DNA of 64,000 bases, from NCBI GenBank assembly GCA_016125035.1, contig WGMN01000001.1, positions 322,427 to 386,426 on the forward strand, written 5' to 3'. Positions 47,917 through 57,067 of this stretch are shown here, in pieces; the stretch's first letter is position 1, and each line of letters starts with the position of its first letter. The position numbers and the translations under genes were made by a program. Below the pieces are notes generated by a model. The model worked only from the letters and a program-made list of their open reading frames with translations. It made no database searches and had not been told where the DNA came from. This stretch comes from Pseudomonadota bacterium. Lineage in GTDB: Bacteria; Pseudomonadota; Alphaproteobacteria; UBA2136; UBA6156.

Positions 47917-49173
47917 TTAGTCTTTGAGACTGGTGTTGGAGAGTTTGGCGACCGCTTGCTCGCCGACATTTTCCTTCGGCACCAGGGCGTAGAGTTTGCC
48001 CGAGGCGTTTTGGCTGCCGGCGCGCTGGCCCGCCAGTGGGCCCTGCCCGAAGTAGATATCGCCGCGTGCGGCGCCCTTGATGGCACTGCCGACATCCTGC
48101 GCGAACATGATGCGTTGCCAGGGAGTATCATCGAACGTGTTGGTGGTGGAGAGGAACAGTGGCAGGCCCAGCGGGATGCGGGATTTATCCACCGCCAGCG
48201 AGCGGCCGGCGGTAAGCGCCACGCCGAAGGCGCCGGGGGACTCGCTTGGTGTTTCCTTAAAGAAAATAAAGCTGGGGTTGGAGAAGAGCACCTCCTGCGC
48301 GTCTTCAGGTTTGGCGGCCTTGAGCCAGGCGCGGATCTTATCGGCGGTGATGGTGCCGGAGAGCGCGCCCATATCCTTGAGCACCTTGCCGATGGCGACG
48401 TAAGGGTGGCCATTTTTGCCGGCGAAGCCGACGTGGGCGGTGGTGCCGTTATCCAGCTCTACCGCGCCGGAGCCCTGGATGTGGAGGAAGTAGGCATCGA
48501 CAGGGTCCTTCAACCACAGCAGCACTTTGTAGTGCGCGAGGTTGCCGATGATATCGCGCCGCGTGGGGTAGGGGTTGAGGCATTGCCCGTTGGGTTTGAG
48601 CTGGCCGGTCTGGCCGTTGCAGATGGTGAGATCGGCAGGGCGGGCCAGCAGCGGGGTTTGGTAAGCGCCGTGCCGGGTGCGCGAGCCTTGCAGCACAGGT
48701 TTGTAGTAGCCGGTGAACTTGCCTTCTTCCGCTGTGTTGCCCAGGCGCAGGCGGGCAAGGCGGCTGGTGAGGTAGGCGTTGAGGTTTTGCGGGCGCTGGG
48801 CGAGGCCTTGCGCGCAGATGGCCTGCCACTGCCCGGCGGTGCCGAAGGTCTTGTTGCCGCCCAGTTGCCGGCCCGCCGGCATGGCCTGGAATTTTTGGCA
48901 GCTGGCGGCGAAGGCGTTGTAGAGGGCGATCTCGTTTTCGCCGAAGGGGGGGTAGTCCCAGGCGTTGTGCTCGGCCTCGGCAAAGGGAGAGGCGAACAGC
49001 GTGGCCAGCGCAAGCGCCAGTGCGAGGCAAAAAGAGTGTAGCAGGGGGTGGTTGGGGCGCGTGATGGGGTTGGATATAGCGCAGTGCGCGGCGTGTGGGG
49101 AGGGGAAAGTAAGCAACGCTTTAATGCTTTGGTTGTGATGGGGTTTTGGGCGGCATGCCCAAAGTTTGTGCAA
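47917..49173 (-). CDS. mltA: Membrane-bound lytic murein transglycosylase A (start uncertain)
   Basis: GKFTGYYKPVLQGSRTRHGAYQTPLLARP, FLHIQGSGAVEL, ALTAGRSLAVDKSRIPLG, FAQDVGSAIKGAARGDIYFG. Confidence 0.93.
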   Translation of the reverse strand: MHKLWACRPKPHHNQSIKALLTFPSPHAAHCAISNPITRPNHPLLHSFCLALALALATLFASPFAEAEHNAWDYPPFGENEIALYNAFAASCQKFQAMPAGRQLGGNKTFGTAGQWQAICAQGLAQRPQNLNAYLTSRLARLRLGNTAEEGKFTGYYKPVLQGSRTRHGAYQTPLLARPADLTICNGQTGQLKPNGQCLNPYPTRRDIIGNLAHYKVLLWLKDPVDAYFLHIQGSGAVELDNGTTAHVGFAGKNGHPYVAIGKVLKDMGALSGTITADKIRAWLKAAKPEDAQEVLFSNPSFIFFKETPSESPGAFGVALTAGRSLAVDKSRIPLGLPLFLSTTNTFDDTPWQRIMFAQDVGSAIKGAARGDIYFGQGPLAGQRAGSQNASGKLYALVPKENVGEQAVAKLSNTSLKD

Positions 49174-49220
49174 GGGGCGTGCCAGAAGGGCACGGTGGGG
49201 GCTTGGTTAGGCTTTTAAGG

Positions 49221-49274
49221 TTTGCCGCCAATGCCATGGTCGGACTCGCTGCGCTCTCCTCCCCTGGCGGCAAA
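49221..49274. repeat. Palindromic repeat sharing its loop with the 45722-45763 element
   Basis: tttgccgcca...ggactcgctgcgctctcctcccc...tggcggcaaa. Confidence 0.75.
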
Positions 49275-49342
49275 AACGCATGCACCCTTTTTACAGGCTA
49301 GGCTGCGCCACGCTCTGTGCATGGATTGCAGGGGGAGGATGT

Positions 49343-50356
49343 TTAGACAGCCATCTCTTCCAGCGGCCAGCGGGGGCGCACGGCGCTGCCCAGGCCGCCG
49401 GTGGAAAGGTGGGCGGCGTGGCGCAGGCCGGCGGCGTAGGCGATCATCACCGCGTTATCGGTGCACAGAGAGAGAGGAGGGGCGGTGAAGGTGGCGCCGT
49501 GCTGCGCGGCGACCTGCTGCAAGGCGCTGCGGATGGCGGCGTTGGCGGCCACCCCGCCGGCCACCACCAGCTGGGTGGCGGCGGTTTGTTGCAGGGCCAG
49601 GCCGGTTTTGCGTGCCAGGCTTTGTGCCACGGTGGTTTGGAAGGCGGAGGCGATAGAGGGGTTATGGGTTATGGGTTGTGGGTTGTGGGTGAGGAGGTCC
49701 TTCACTGCGGTTTTGAGACCTGAGAAGGAGAAGTTGAGGGAGGTATCATGCAGCGGGGAGGGGAGTTTGATGCCCTGGGGGTTGCCGGTGGCGGCGAGTT
49801 TTTCCACCTGTGGCCCTGCCGGGTGGGGCAGGCCGAGGAGCTTGCCGACTTTGTCGAAGCATTCGCCCACCGCGTCATCCAGCGTGGTGCCGAGCTGGGT
49901 GTAGCGGCCCACCCCTTCCACCATGATGAGCTGGGTGTGGCCGCCGGTGACGAGGAGCAGCAGGTAGGGGAAAGTGAGTTGCGTGTTGGCGAAATGCGGA
50001 GAGAGGGCGTGGCCCTCGATATGGTTGGTGGCGAGGAAGGGTTTGCCGTTGGCCAGGGCCAGGGTTTTGGCAAAGGTGGTGCCGATGACCAGTGCGGTGG
50101 TGAGGCCGGGGCCTGTTGTGGCGGCGAAGGCGGTGATATCCGCCCAGGAAAGGCCGGATTCGGCCAGCGTTTGCGCGGCGAGTTCGGGCAGGCGCTCCAG
50201 GTGCGCGCGGGAGGCGATCTCTGGCACTACGCCGCCGTAGGGGGCGTGTTCCGGCAGTTGGGAGTAGACGCGTTGGGCCAGCGTGCGGCGCGCGGGCACG
50301 TCCACGATGGCGGTGGCGGTTTCATCGCAGGAGGTTTCGATTGCGAAGATGCGCAT
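49343..50356 (-). CDS. tsaD: tRNA N6-adenosine threonylcarbamoyltransferase TsaD, with a repeat-derived insertion
   Basis: IETSCDETATAIVD, VPEIASRAHLERLPEL, HIEGHAL, LLVTGGHTQL. Confidence 0.97.
   Translation of the reverse strand: MRIFAIETSCDETATAIVDVPARRTLAQRVYSQLPEHAPYGGVVPEIASRAHLERLPELAAQTLAESGLSWADITAFAATTGPGLTTALVIGTTFAKTLALANGKPFLATNHIEGHALSPHFANTQLTFPYLLLLVTGGHTQLIMVEGVGRYTQLGTTLDDAVGECFDKVGKLLGLPHPAGPQVEKLAATGNPQGIKLPSPLHDTSLNFSFSGLKTAVKDLLTHNPQPITHNPSIASAFQTTVAQSLARKTGLALQQTAATQLVVAGGVAANAAIRSALQQVAAQHGATFTAPPLSLCTDNAVMIAYAAGLRHAAHLSTGGLGSAVRPRWPLEEMAV
49662..49689. repeat. TTATGGG/TTGTGGG heptanucleotide x4 inside tsaD
   Basis: ttatggg-ttatggg-ttgtggg-ttgtggg; translated THNPQPITHNP. 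Confidence 0.9.
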
Positions 50357-50470
50357 GGGGTTGGTTTATCAAGGGGTTGGGGGCTTGGCAAGGGAAACGA
50401 ACGGAGGTATGAAGAGGTAAGTGTGCCCGGATGGGCGAGGTGACATCTTTAAACACATGCCAAGGAGGCA

Positions 50471-50695
50471 TTGATGCGCACGGTTTTGACGCCGAACCAG
50501 CAAAAGTGGCTGTTTAACGGGCTGGTTGCCAGCCTTAAGCATTTTGCTGACTGGGGGGCCAGTGAAATTGCTGGTGCCGTAGCCAGTGTGAGCAAACAAG
50601 CCCACGAAATGTGGGGAAATGAAACGCCACCGGAAACAGATTATGTGGTTGAGAACTACGGGCAGTTTTTGCTGCGCGCGCATTTTGCGCACTGA
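50471..50695 (+). CDS. Hypothetical 74-aa protein
   Basis: MRTVLTPNQQKWLFNGLVASLKHFADWG; RBS-like aaggagg upstream; hairpin at 50705-50734. Confidence 0.6.
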   Translation: MMRTVLTPNQQKWLFNGLVASLKHFADWGASEIAGAVASVSKQAHEMWGNETPPETDYVVENYGQFLLRAHFAH

Positions 50696-51555
50696 GTGTT
50701 GCGAGAAGGGGGAGCTGTCAAGCAGCCCCCTTCTTCATTTTTTTGGCAGTGGGGGCAGAAGAAGGTGCTGCGCTGGGCCTGGGTTATTTTTTGGATGGGG
50801 GTGGCGCAGGTGAGGCAGGGTTTGCCGGTGCGGCCGTAGGCGTGGAAGGAGTGCTGGAAGTAGCCGAGCTGGCCGTTGGAGTGGGCGAAATCGCGTAAGG
50901 ACGAGCCGCCCGCGGCGATGGCTTCGGTGAGGGTTTGGTGGATGCAGGTGACCAGCGTTTGGCATTGTTTGAGGGTGAGTTTGTGGGCCGGGGTTTGTGG
51001 GTGGATGTGCGCGCGGAAGAGACTTTCTGACGCGTAGATGTTGCCGACGCCAACCACCAGGTGGCTGTCCATGAGGGCCACCTTGATGGGGGTTTTGCGG
51101 GTGCGCAGCTGGGTGTGCAGGTAGCTGGCGGTGAACTGCGGGCCGAGGGGTTCCGGCCCCAGTGCGGTGAGGAGAGGGTGAGTGGTGAGCGCGCCTTCCT
51201 TCAGGTGCAGGAAGAGGCCGAAGCGGCGGGCATCGTTCAACGTGATGGTGCCTTTGGGGGTGGTGAGGATGATGTGGTCGTGTTTGCCCGGCGGGGTGGC
51301 ATGGGCGGCGGGAAGAATGGTGAGGCGGCCGGACATGCCGAGGTGGATGAGCAGCGTAGTGCCGTTGGAGAGGTGGGCGAGGATGTATTTGGCGCGGCGT
51401 TCCAGTTTGGTGACGGTGAGGTTGATGAGGGGTTTGGCGGGCGGGGTGGGGGCGCGCAGTTTGGGCGCGCGGATTTGCACCTGCGTGATTTTTTGGTGCA
51501 GGAGATAGGGCGTGAGGCCGCGCAGGGTGGTTTCGACTTCGGGGAGTTCCGGCAT
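50656..51555 (-). CDS. mutM: Formamidopyrimidine-DNA glycosylase MutM (Fpg)
   Basis: MPELPEVETTLRGL start, VGVGNIYASESLFRA, zinc finger CLTCATP...FFCPHCQ. Confidence 0.97.
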   Translation of the reverse strand: MPELPEVETTLRGLTPYLLHQKITQVQIRAPKLRAPTPPAKPLINLTVTKLERRAKYILAHLSNGTTLLIHLGMSGRLTILPAAHATPPGKHDHIILTTPKGTITLNDARRFGLFLHLKEGALTTHPLLTALGPEPLGPQFTASYLHTQLRTRKTPIKVALMDSHLVVGVGNIYASESLFRAHIHPQTPAHKLTLKQCQTLVTCIHQTLTEAIAAGGSSLRDFAHSNGQLGYFQHSFHAYGRTGKPCLTCATPIQKITQAQRSTFFCPHCQKNEEGGCLTAPPSRNTQCAKCARSKNCP

Positions 51556-51619
51556 AGAAGAGGTATAGCACACTTTGTTTTGCCGCTGAGCGTTTTTGGG
51601 ATTTACCGGCTGCGGCCAT

Positions 51620-51698
51620 CTTTTGATTTTTCCGTCAAAAAAGTGTCCTCACGTACACATGTACGCTGCGGTACTTTTTGTGTCGGAAAAACCAAAAG
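51620..51698. repeat. Large palindromic repeat between mutM and mtgA
   Basis: cttttgatttttccgtcaaaaaagt...cgtacacatgtacg...actttttgtgtcggaaaaaccaaaag. Confidence 0.75.
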
Positions 51699-51790
51699 CT
51701 GTCTCGCCCCGATAAATCCTGGGGGGAAACTACACGTTTCCCCTCCACCCCTTCCTCGGGTGCTTTATGAGGAAGGTTTGGTGGCGGGCG

Positions 51791-52504
51791 TTACTTCTTC
51801 AGGCAGGGGAGGGGGCCGAGCTTGGCGGCGCGGGCCTGGATGAGGCCGGCGCGTTGGCGCACGTAAGGCCCCGGGTGCGAGGCAGACCAGCGCAGTGGAC
51901 TGGGCAGCGTGGCCGCCAGCAGGGCTGCCTGGCGCGCGGTGAGGTTGCGTGCGGAGGTGTGGAAGTGGTGCTGCGCCGCGGCCTGGATGCCGTAGACGCC
52001 AGGGCCCCATTCCGCCACGTTGAGGTAGACCTCGAGGATGCGGCGTTTGCCCCAGGCGGATTCGATGCCGTAGGTGAGGGGGATTTCCAGCGCCTTGCGG
52101 AAGGGGTCGGAGTTGGGCCACAGCCACACGTTTTTGGCGGTTTGCTGGCTGATGGTGCTGCCGCCGCGCAGGTTGCCGGTTTGCATCCAGTCGTCGTAGG
52201 CGATTTGCACGGCGTGCCAGTCGATGCCGGAGTGGGTGCAGAAGTTGCCGTCTTCCGCCGCCACCACCGCGCGCGGCACGCTGGGGTTGATAGCTGAGAG
52301 CGGCACCCAGGTTTTGTGGAAGCCCTGGCCCTGGAACAGGCGGATGACCATCAGCGGGGTAATGGGCACCGGCACAAAGCGGTAGGCCAGCCCCAGTGTG
52401 AGCACCAGCAACAGCAGCGCCAGCCCGATGTGCAGCGCGGTGCGCCCCAGGTTATGCCTTAGAAAGGCTTGAACACGGCGAGTGCGACGATGAGGATGAG
52501 GCAC
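51791..52504 (-). CDS. mtgA: Monofunctional biosynthetic peptidoglycan transglycosylase
   Basis: AINPSVPRAVVAAEDGNFCTHSGID, GGSTISQQTAKNVWLW, KRRILEVYLNVAEWGPGVYGIQAAAQHHF. Confidence 0.95.
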   Translation of the reverse strand: MPHPHRRTRRVQAFLRHNLGRTALHIGLALLLLVLTLGLAYRFVPVPITPLMVIRLFQGQGFHKTWVPLSAINPSVPRAVVAAEDGNFCTHSGIDWHAVQIAYDDWMQTGNLRGGSTISQQTAKNVWLWPNSDPFRKALEIPLTYGIESAWGKRRILEVYLNVAEWGPGVYGIQAAAQHHFHTSARNLTARQAALLAATLPSPLRWSASHPGPYVRQRAGLIQARAAKLGPLPCLKK

Positions 52505-52881
52505 AGGGTTGGGACTTCGTTATACATGCGGAAGTAGCGGCCGGTGTGTTGGTTTTTGCCGGCGGCGAGGGTGCGGCGGTGGTATTCCAGCGAAACATTA
52601 TAAGCGGTGAGGATGAGCACCAGGCCCAGTTTGGCGTGCAGCCACCCGGCGTGGGCAAGGTAAGGTTGGTTGGCCAGCAGCGACAGCCCGAACACCCAGG
52701 TGGCCACCCCGGCGGGGAAGGTAATATAAAGGCTGAGTTTGCGCGCCATGATGTGCAGGGTGGGCGCGGCCTTGGGGGCTTCCACCATATAAACAAACAG
52801 CCGCGGCAGGTAGAACAGCCCGGCAAACCAGCAGACGACGGCGATGAGGTGCAGTGTTTTGAGGGTTAAATAGAGGTCCAT
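52459..52881 (-). CDS. hemJ: Protoporphyrinogen oxidase HemJ
   Basis: LKTLHLIAVVCWFAGLFYLPRLFVYMVEA...LVLILTAYNVSLEYHRRTLA...RMYNEVPTL. Confidence 0.92.
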   Translation of the reverse strand: MDLYLTLKTLHLIAVVCWFAGLFYLPRLFVYMVEAPKAAPTLHIMARKLSLYITFPAGVATWVFGLSLLANQPYLAHAGWLHAKLGLVLILTAYNVSLEYHRRTLAAGKNQHTGRYFRMYNEVPTLCLILIVALAVFKPF

Positions 52882-52982
52882 GGCCGCATGCTAGCACAGC
52901 GGGGGTTGTGGCCAAGGTTAAATCAGCGTATGAAAGCGCCCAATGAAATTGTGGTTTTAACCCCCACTGAAGGTCTCTACCA

Positions 52983-53912
52983 ATGACGCGTACTTTCCGC
53001 ATTGCCAGCCGTAACAGCAAAATGGCGATGTTTCAGACCAACCAGGTTATCCGGTTGTTAAAAGGGATTTTCCCGGCGCATGAATTTGAGGTTGTGCAGG
53101 TTGTCAGTGACGGTTGTTATGAGCGTTTCAAGGGGGATATTCAACAAATTGGCGGTAAAGGCGCTTTTGTGAAGGCTTTGGAAATGCACCTTCTGGACGC
53201 TAAGGCTGATTTTGCCGTGCATTGCCTGAAAGATGTTCCCGGCGATGTTGATTTGCCCGAAGGCCTGGTTATGCCTTGTGTGTTGCCGCGGGAAGATATG
53301 CGCGATGCTGTGGTATGCCGTGAAGGAGAAAGCTTTGTTAGTTTGAAGCCGGGTGCCAAAGTGGGTACCAGCAGTGTGCGCAGGGCCGCGCAATTGCGTA
53401 TGAATTTCCCTCATCTGGAGATTTTACCGTTGCGGGGAAATGTGGATACGCGTGTTGGCAAAATTGATAACGGTGAGGTGGATGCCGCCGTGCTGGCGTT
53501 GAGCGGGTTGCGCCGGATCGGGTTGGAGCACCGTGTGTGCGAAGTGTTTGAGCCGGATGTGATGTTGCCGGCGATTGGCCAGGGTGTGGTGTGTGTGGAG
53601 TGCCGAGGCGATGACACAGACGTGTTGGAGATGTTGGCCAAGATTAACCATGCCGACAGCTTTACCTGCATTACCGCAGAGCGGGCGATGTTGAAAATGT
53701 TGCAAGGTGGTTGCCACACCCCCATTGCCGGCTACTGCGAGGTGACGGCGGGGCGCAATTTGCGGCTTATCGCCATGGTTTCGAGCCTGGATGGCAAGAC
53801 AGTGCTTCGCGCCAGGGACAAGATGCCTTACACTGACGCCGTAACCCTGGGCGAGGCCGTTGCCAAGGATTTGCTGGGCCAAGGCGCCGGCAAGCTGCTG
53901 GGCCACGCCTGA
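52983..53912 (+). CDS. hemC: Hydroxymethylbilane synthase
   Basis: FRIASRNSKMAMFQTNQVI, HCLKDVP, VGTSSVRRAAQL, PLRGNVDTRVGKID, LQGGCHTPIAGY. Confidence 0.96.
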   Translation: MTRTFRIASRNSKMAMFQTNQVIRLLKGIFPAHEFEVVQVVSDGCYERFKGDIQQIGGKGAFVKALEMHLLDAKADFAVHCLKDVPGDVDLPEGLVMPCVLPREDMRDAVVCREGESFVSLKPGAKVGTSSVRRAAQLRMNFPHLEILPLRGNVDTRVGKIDNGEVDAAVLALSGLRRIGLEHRVCEVFEPDVMLPAIGQGVVCVECRGDDTDVLEMLAKINHADSFTCITAERAMLKMLQGGCHTPIAGYCEVTAGRNLRLIAMVSSLDGKTVLRARDKMPYTDAVTLGEAVAKDLLGQGAGKLLGHA

Positions 53913-53926
53913 TAACGGAGGCCTTT

Positions 53927-54562
53927 ATGGGCGTTGTGCAGATTGTGGTGCTGGTGGTGGTTGTGGCCCTGGTGGCCAGCCGCTTTTTTGCCTACAAGCT
54001 GCCGCGCGACCCGCGCCCCCGTGCGGCGCGCAAGGGTGATTTTGCGCGGATGTTTAAGCGCCACATACCCAGCGAGCCCAAAACAGACACCGAGGCGGTG
54101 GAGCAGGCGCAAAAGGACAAAAAAGCCAAGAAAAAGCAGCCTCCTGTAGTGAAGGTGAGCGCCAAGGAGTTGGCGGCGATGGGGGGCATGGAGAAGATAA
54201 AAGCCCTAGAGCCAGGGTTTAGCGAAAAGAAGTTTGTTGAGCGGGCGCGGGCTTTGCATGCCCAGTTTACGCGCCTGTGGAATGCGCGCGATGAGGCGGG
54301 CATGGCCGAGATTTGTGCCCCGCGTGTGGTGGATGCATTGGTGGGGGAGTGGGAGAGCGGTTTTAAAAAAATGACCACCGACAAGCCGGAGGAGGTGCGT
54401 GTGGGCCAAGCCCGCGTGACTGGCCGCACTGCTTTTGTGGAGGCGGTTTTTGGCACCAAGCGTGGTGGGCGCAAGGTGCGCGAGGTTTGGCTTTTGGCGC
54501 GCGCGTTGGGGGGAGATGATGCGCAGTGGGAAATCCAACAAACCAAGGAGGAGCGGGCATGA
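53927..54562 (+). CDS. Tim44-like domain protein
   Basis: N-terminal TM followed by PGFSEKKFVERARALHAQFTRLWNARDEAGM; genomic context. Confidence 0.78.
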   Translation: MGVVQIVVLVVVVALVASRFFAYKLPRDPRPRAARKGDFARMFKRHIPSEPKTDTEAVEQAQKDKKAKKKQPPVVKVSAKELAAMGGMEKIKALEPGFSEKKFVERARALHAQFTRLWNARDEAGMAEICAPRVVDALVGEWESGFKKMTTDKPEEVRVGQARVTGRTAFVEAVFGTKRGGRKVREVWLLARALGGDDAQWEIQQTKEERA

Positions 54563-55560
54563 GTTTGAAATGGGGTGTGGTGGGAGGAGGTGCCTGGGGC
54601 ACCGCGTTGGCCAACACGCTGGCGCATGCCGGCAACGATGTGATGGTGTGGGACCGTGACCCGCTGGTGGTGGATGATGTCAACAGCTTCCACCAGAACC
54701 GCAAGCGCTACCCCGACCTGGCGGTGCACGACAAGTTGCGCGCCACCGACAGCCTGGAAGAGCTGGCCGAGCACAGCACCCACCTGCTGGTGGCGGTGCC
54801 CAGTGAAGTGAACGTGGTGATGGCCACGCAGGTGAGCCCCTACCTGACCGGTGAGCACAAGTTGGTGGTGGCGGCCAAGGGCTTCCGTGAGAGTGACGGG
54901 GCATTGATGACCGAGGTGTGGCGCGAGGCCGCGCCACAGGTGCAGAAAATAGCGGTGGTGACCGGGCCGACCTTTGCTCGTGAGTTGATGGAAAAGAAAG
55001 TGACCGCCATGCTGGTGGCCAGCCCTGACGCCGCCCTGCGCGCAGAGGTGGCTGACAGCTTTGAGACGGAGTGGGTGCGTATTTACGAAAACAGCGACAT
55101 GGTGGGGGCACAGGTGGGCGGCGCGGTGAAGAACGTGCTGGCGATCGGCGCGGGTATTTTGGACGGGCTGGAGATGGGTTACAACGCGCGCGCCGCGATG
55201 TTGACGCGCGGCCTTGGTGAAATGGCGCGTTTTGTGCAGGCGTTGGGGGGCAAGAGCGGCACCGTGTGGGGTTTGGCGGGGATGGGTGACTTGTTGTTGA
55301 CCGCGACCTCGACCCTTTCGCGCAATTACCGTTTTGGCCAGCTGGTGGGCAAGGGGGTGCCGGTGCACGAGGCCAAGTTGCGTGTGGGCACCGTGGAAGG
55401 CATTTTGGCGGCGCGCATTATGACCGTGCAGGCACAGGCCCATGGGCTTGATTTAGCGATTGTCTCGGCCGTGGATGGTATTCTACACTGTGATGTGACG
55501 CCCTTGCAGGCGATTGAATACCTGATGCAACGGCCAAGGACCGTGGAGTTTGATGGTTAA
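54559..55560 (+). CDS. gpsA: Glycerol-3-phosphate dehydrogenase [NAD(P)+]
   Basis: WGVVGGGAWGTALANTLAHAGNDV, VVTGPTFARELMEKKVTA, VGGAVKNVLAIGAGILDGL, GLAGMGDLLLTATSTLSRNYRFG. Confidence 0.97.
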   Translation: MSLKWGVVGGGAWGTALANTLAHAGNDVMVWDRDPLVVDDVNSFHQNRKRYPDLAVHDKLRATDSLEELAEHSTHLLVAVPSEVNVVMATQVSPYLTGEHKLVVAAKGFRESDGALMTEVWREAAPQVQKIAVVTGPTFARELMEKKVTAMLVASPDAALRAEVADSFETEWVRIYENSDMVGAQVGGAVKNVLAIGAGILDGLEMGYNARAAMLTRGLGEMARFVQALGGKSGTVWGLAGMGDLLLTATSTLSRNYRFGQLVGKGVPVHEAKLRVGTVEGILAARIMTVQAQAHGLDLAIVSAVDGILHCDVTPLQAIEYLMQRPRTVEFDG

Positions 55561-56584
55561 GCAACCAAAGGCCTACCTGAGGGCCGCTGCGCTGGCGGTG
55601 GCCTGGCTGATGCTGTGCGGTGCGGCGGCGGAGAGCTTTTGGCCGGACTTCAGCCCCCTGCCGCAGGACCAGCTTTTGCCGTTGAGTGTGGAAGCGGTGG
55701 CGCATGACCGCGCCGACATTGACCAGGTGATGGTGGTTGTGCAGATGGGGCATGGCGACGATAACCCGCGCTGGCTGATGAGCCAGACCCACATGCCGGT
55801 GTTGTTTGATAAACTGATGACCCTGCCGCAAAAGCCGATGCCGGAAGATGAGATTTGGCCCAAGCTTGATGCACCGACGAAAAGCTACCGCGGCCTGACC
55901 GTGTTGATGAAGCGGGTGGACGGCAAGCGTTTTGCGCCGATGAAGGTTTTTGAAGGTAAGGTGACCAACCTGCAAGGCGAGATGGTGGGGCCGGACTTTG
56001 GCCGCCGCCTGGAGTACTGGCTGTTTGGCACTGCCCGCGTGCGCCGCGACCAGATGCTGGGAGTGAGCGTGTTGCCGGTGCTGAGCTTTGAGCAATGCCG
56101 CCTGCTGGGCCAGAAGATTGTGCAGACCAGCCCGCGCCAGTGCCTGCTGCCCAACAACAACCTGCTGTTGGAGGTGGACGAAAAGCCGACGTTGGCTTCG
56201 GCGCGTATTACCAGCTTTGACCAGTGTTTGCAGAAGGGAGAGGCGCTGATCTATACCTTTCCGCGCCGTTGCGTGGCCGCTGGGGGGCGGGTGTTTACCG
56301 AGCCGCCGCAGGTTTATGACAATGTGCTGACCCCGGTGGCGACGCCGTTGGCCCCTAACGCCGAGGCCAGTGTGAGCGCCACCATGGGTGGGTTGCGCGC
56401 GGTGAGCGGCAGCACCCCGCCCGTGGCGCCGGCGGTGGTGAGTGCGACGGTGGTAAGTGACAGCGCCGTAGTTTCTGTTACCGGCCCGCTGAGTGATGCC
56501 GAGTTGCAAAACATTATGCCTGCGGCGGGGCCTGCGCCCAAACGCAGCCGCAGTGTGTGGAAGTATGAGTGGGCGGATTTTTAG
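55550..56584 (+). CDS. Secreted protein with two cysteine-pair repeats
   Basis: Signal peptide; repeats SFEQCRLLGQKIVQTSPRQC and SFDQCLQKGEALIYTFPRRC. Confidence 0.75.
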   Translation: MMVKQPKAYLRAAALAVAWLMLCGAAAESFWPDFSPLPQDQLLPLSVEAVAHDRADIDQVMVVVQMGHGDDNPRWLMSQTHMPVLFDKLMTLPQKPMPEDEIWPKLDAPTKSYRGLTVLMKRVDGKRFAPMKVFEGKVTNLQGEMVGPDFGRRLEYWLFGTARVRRDQMLGVSVLPVLSFEQCRLLGQKIVQTSPRQCLLPNNNLLLEVDEKPTLASARITSFDQCLQKGEALIYTFPRRCVAAGGRVFTEPPQVYDNVLTPVATPLAPNAEASVSATMGGLRAVSGSTPPVAPAVVSATVVSDSAVVSVTGPLSDAELQNIMPAAGPAPKRSRSVWKYEWADF

Positions 56585-56593
56585 GGGCGTGTC

Positions 56594-57028
56594 ATGGCCT
56601 ATTGGTTGATGAAGAGTGAGCCCTCGGTTTTTAGCTGGGACGACTTGGTGAAGGCCAGGAGCACCAAGTGGGATGGTGTGCGCAATTATGCCGCGCGCAA
56701 CAACCTGGAAGCGATGAAGGTGGGGGACTTGGCGTTGTTCTACCACTCTAACGAAGGCAAGGCGGTGGTGGGGGTGATGGAGATTGCCAAGACCGCCGAA
56801 CCCGACATGACGGTGGAAAAAGATGAGCTGGCCAAGGACGGCAGCAACCCCTGGCGGGTGGTGACGGTGAAGCCTTTGAAGGCTTTGAAGGCACCTGTGA
56901 CGCTGGAGATGGTGAAGGGCGACAAGAGGCTGAAAGAGATGGCGCTGGTGAAATTGCAGCGGCTGAGTGTGCAGCAGGTGACGGCCGCGGAGTGGAAAGT
57001 GGTGTTGGCCCTGGGCGGGGGCGAATAA
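56594..57028 (+). CDS. EVE-domain protein
   Basis: MAYWLMKSEPSVFSWDDLVKARSTKWDGVRNYAARNNLEAMKVGDLALFYHSNEGKAVVG. Confidence 0.95.
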   Translation: MAYWLMKSEPSVFSWDDLVKARSTKWDGVRNYAARNNLEAMKVGDLALFYHSNEGKAVVGVMEIAKTAEPDMTVEKDELAKDGSNPWRVVTVKPLKALKAPVTLEMVKGDKRLKEMALVKLQRLSVQQVTAAEWKVVLALGGGE

Positions 57029-57053
57029 AAAAACCGGGCGGGGCCCGGTTTTT
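57027..57053. terminator. Terminator between convergent EVE and Bax-inhibitor genes
   Basis: aaaaaaaccgggcggggcccggtttttt. Confidence 0.85.
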
Positions 57054-57067
57054 TAGGGGGTTGCGCG

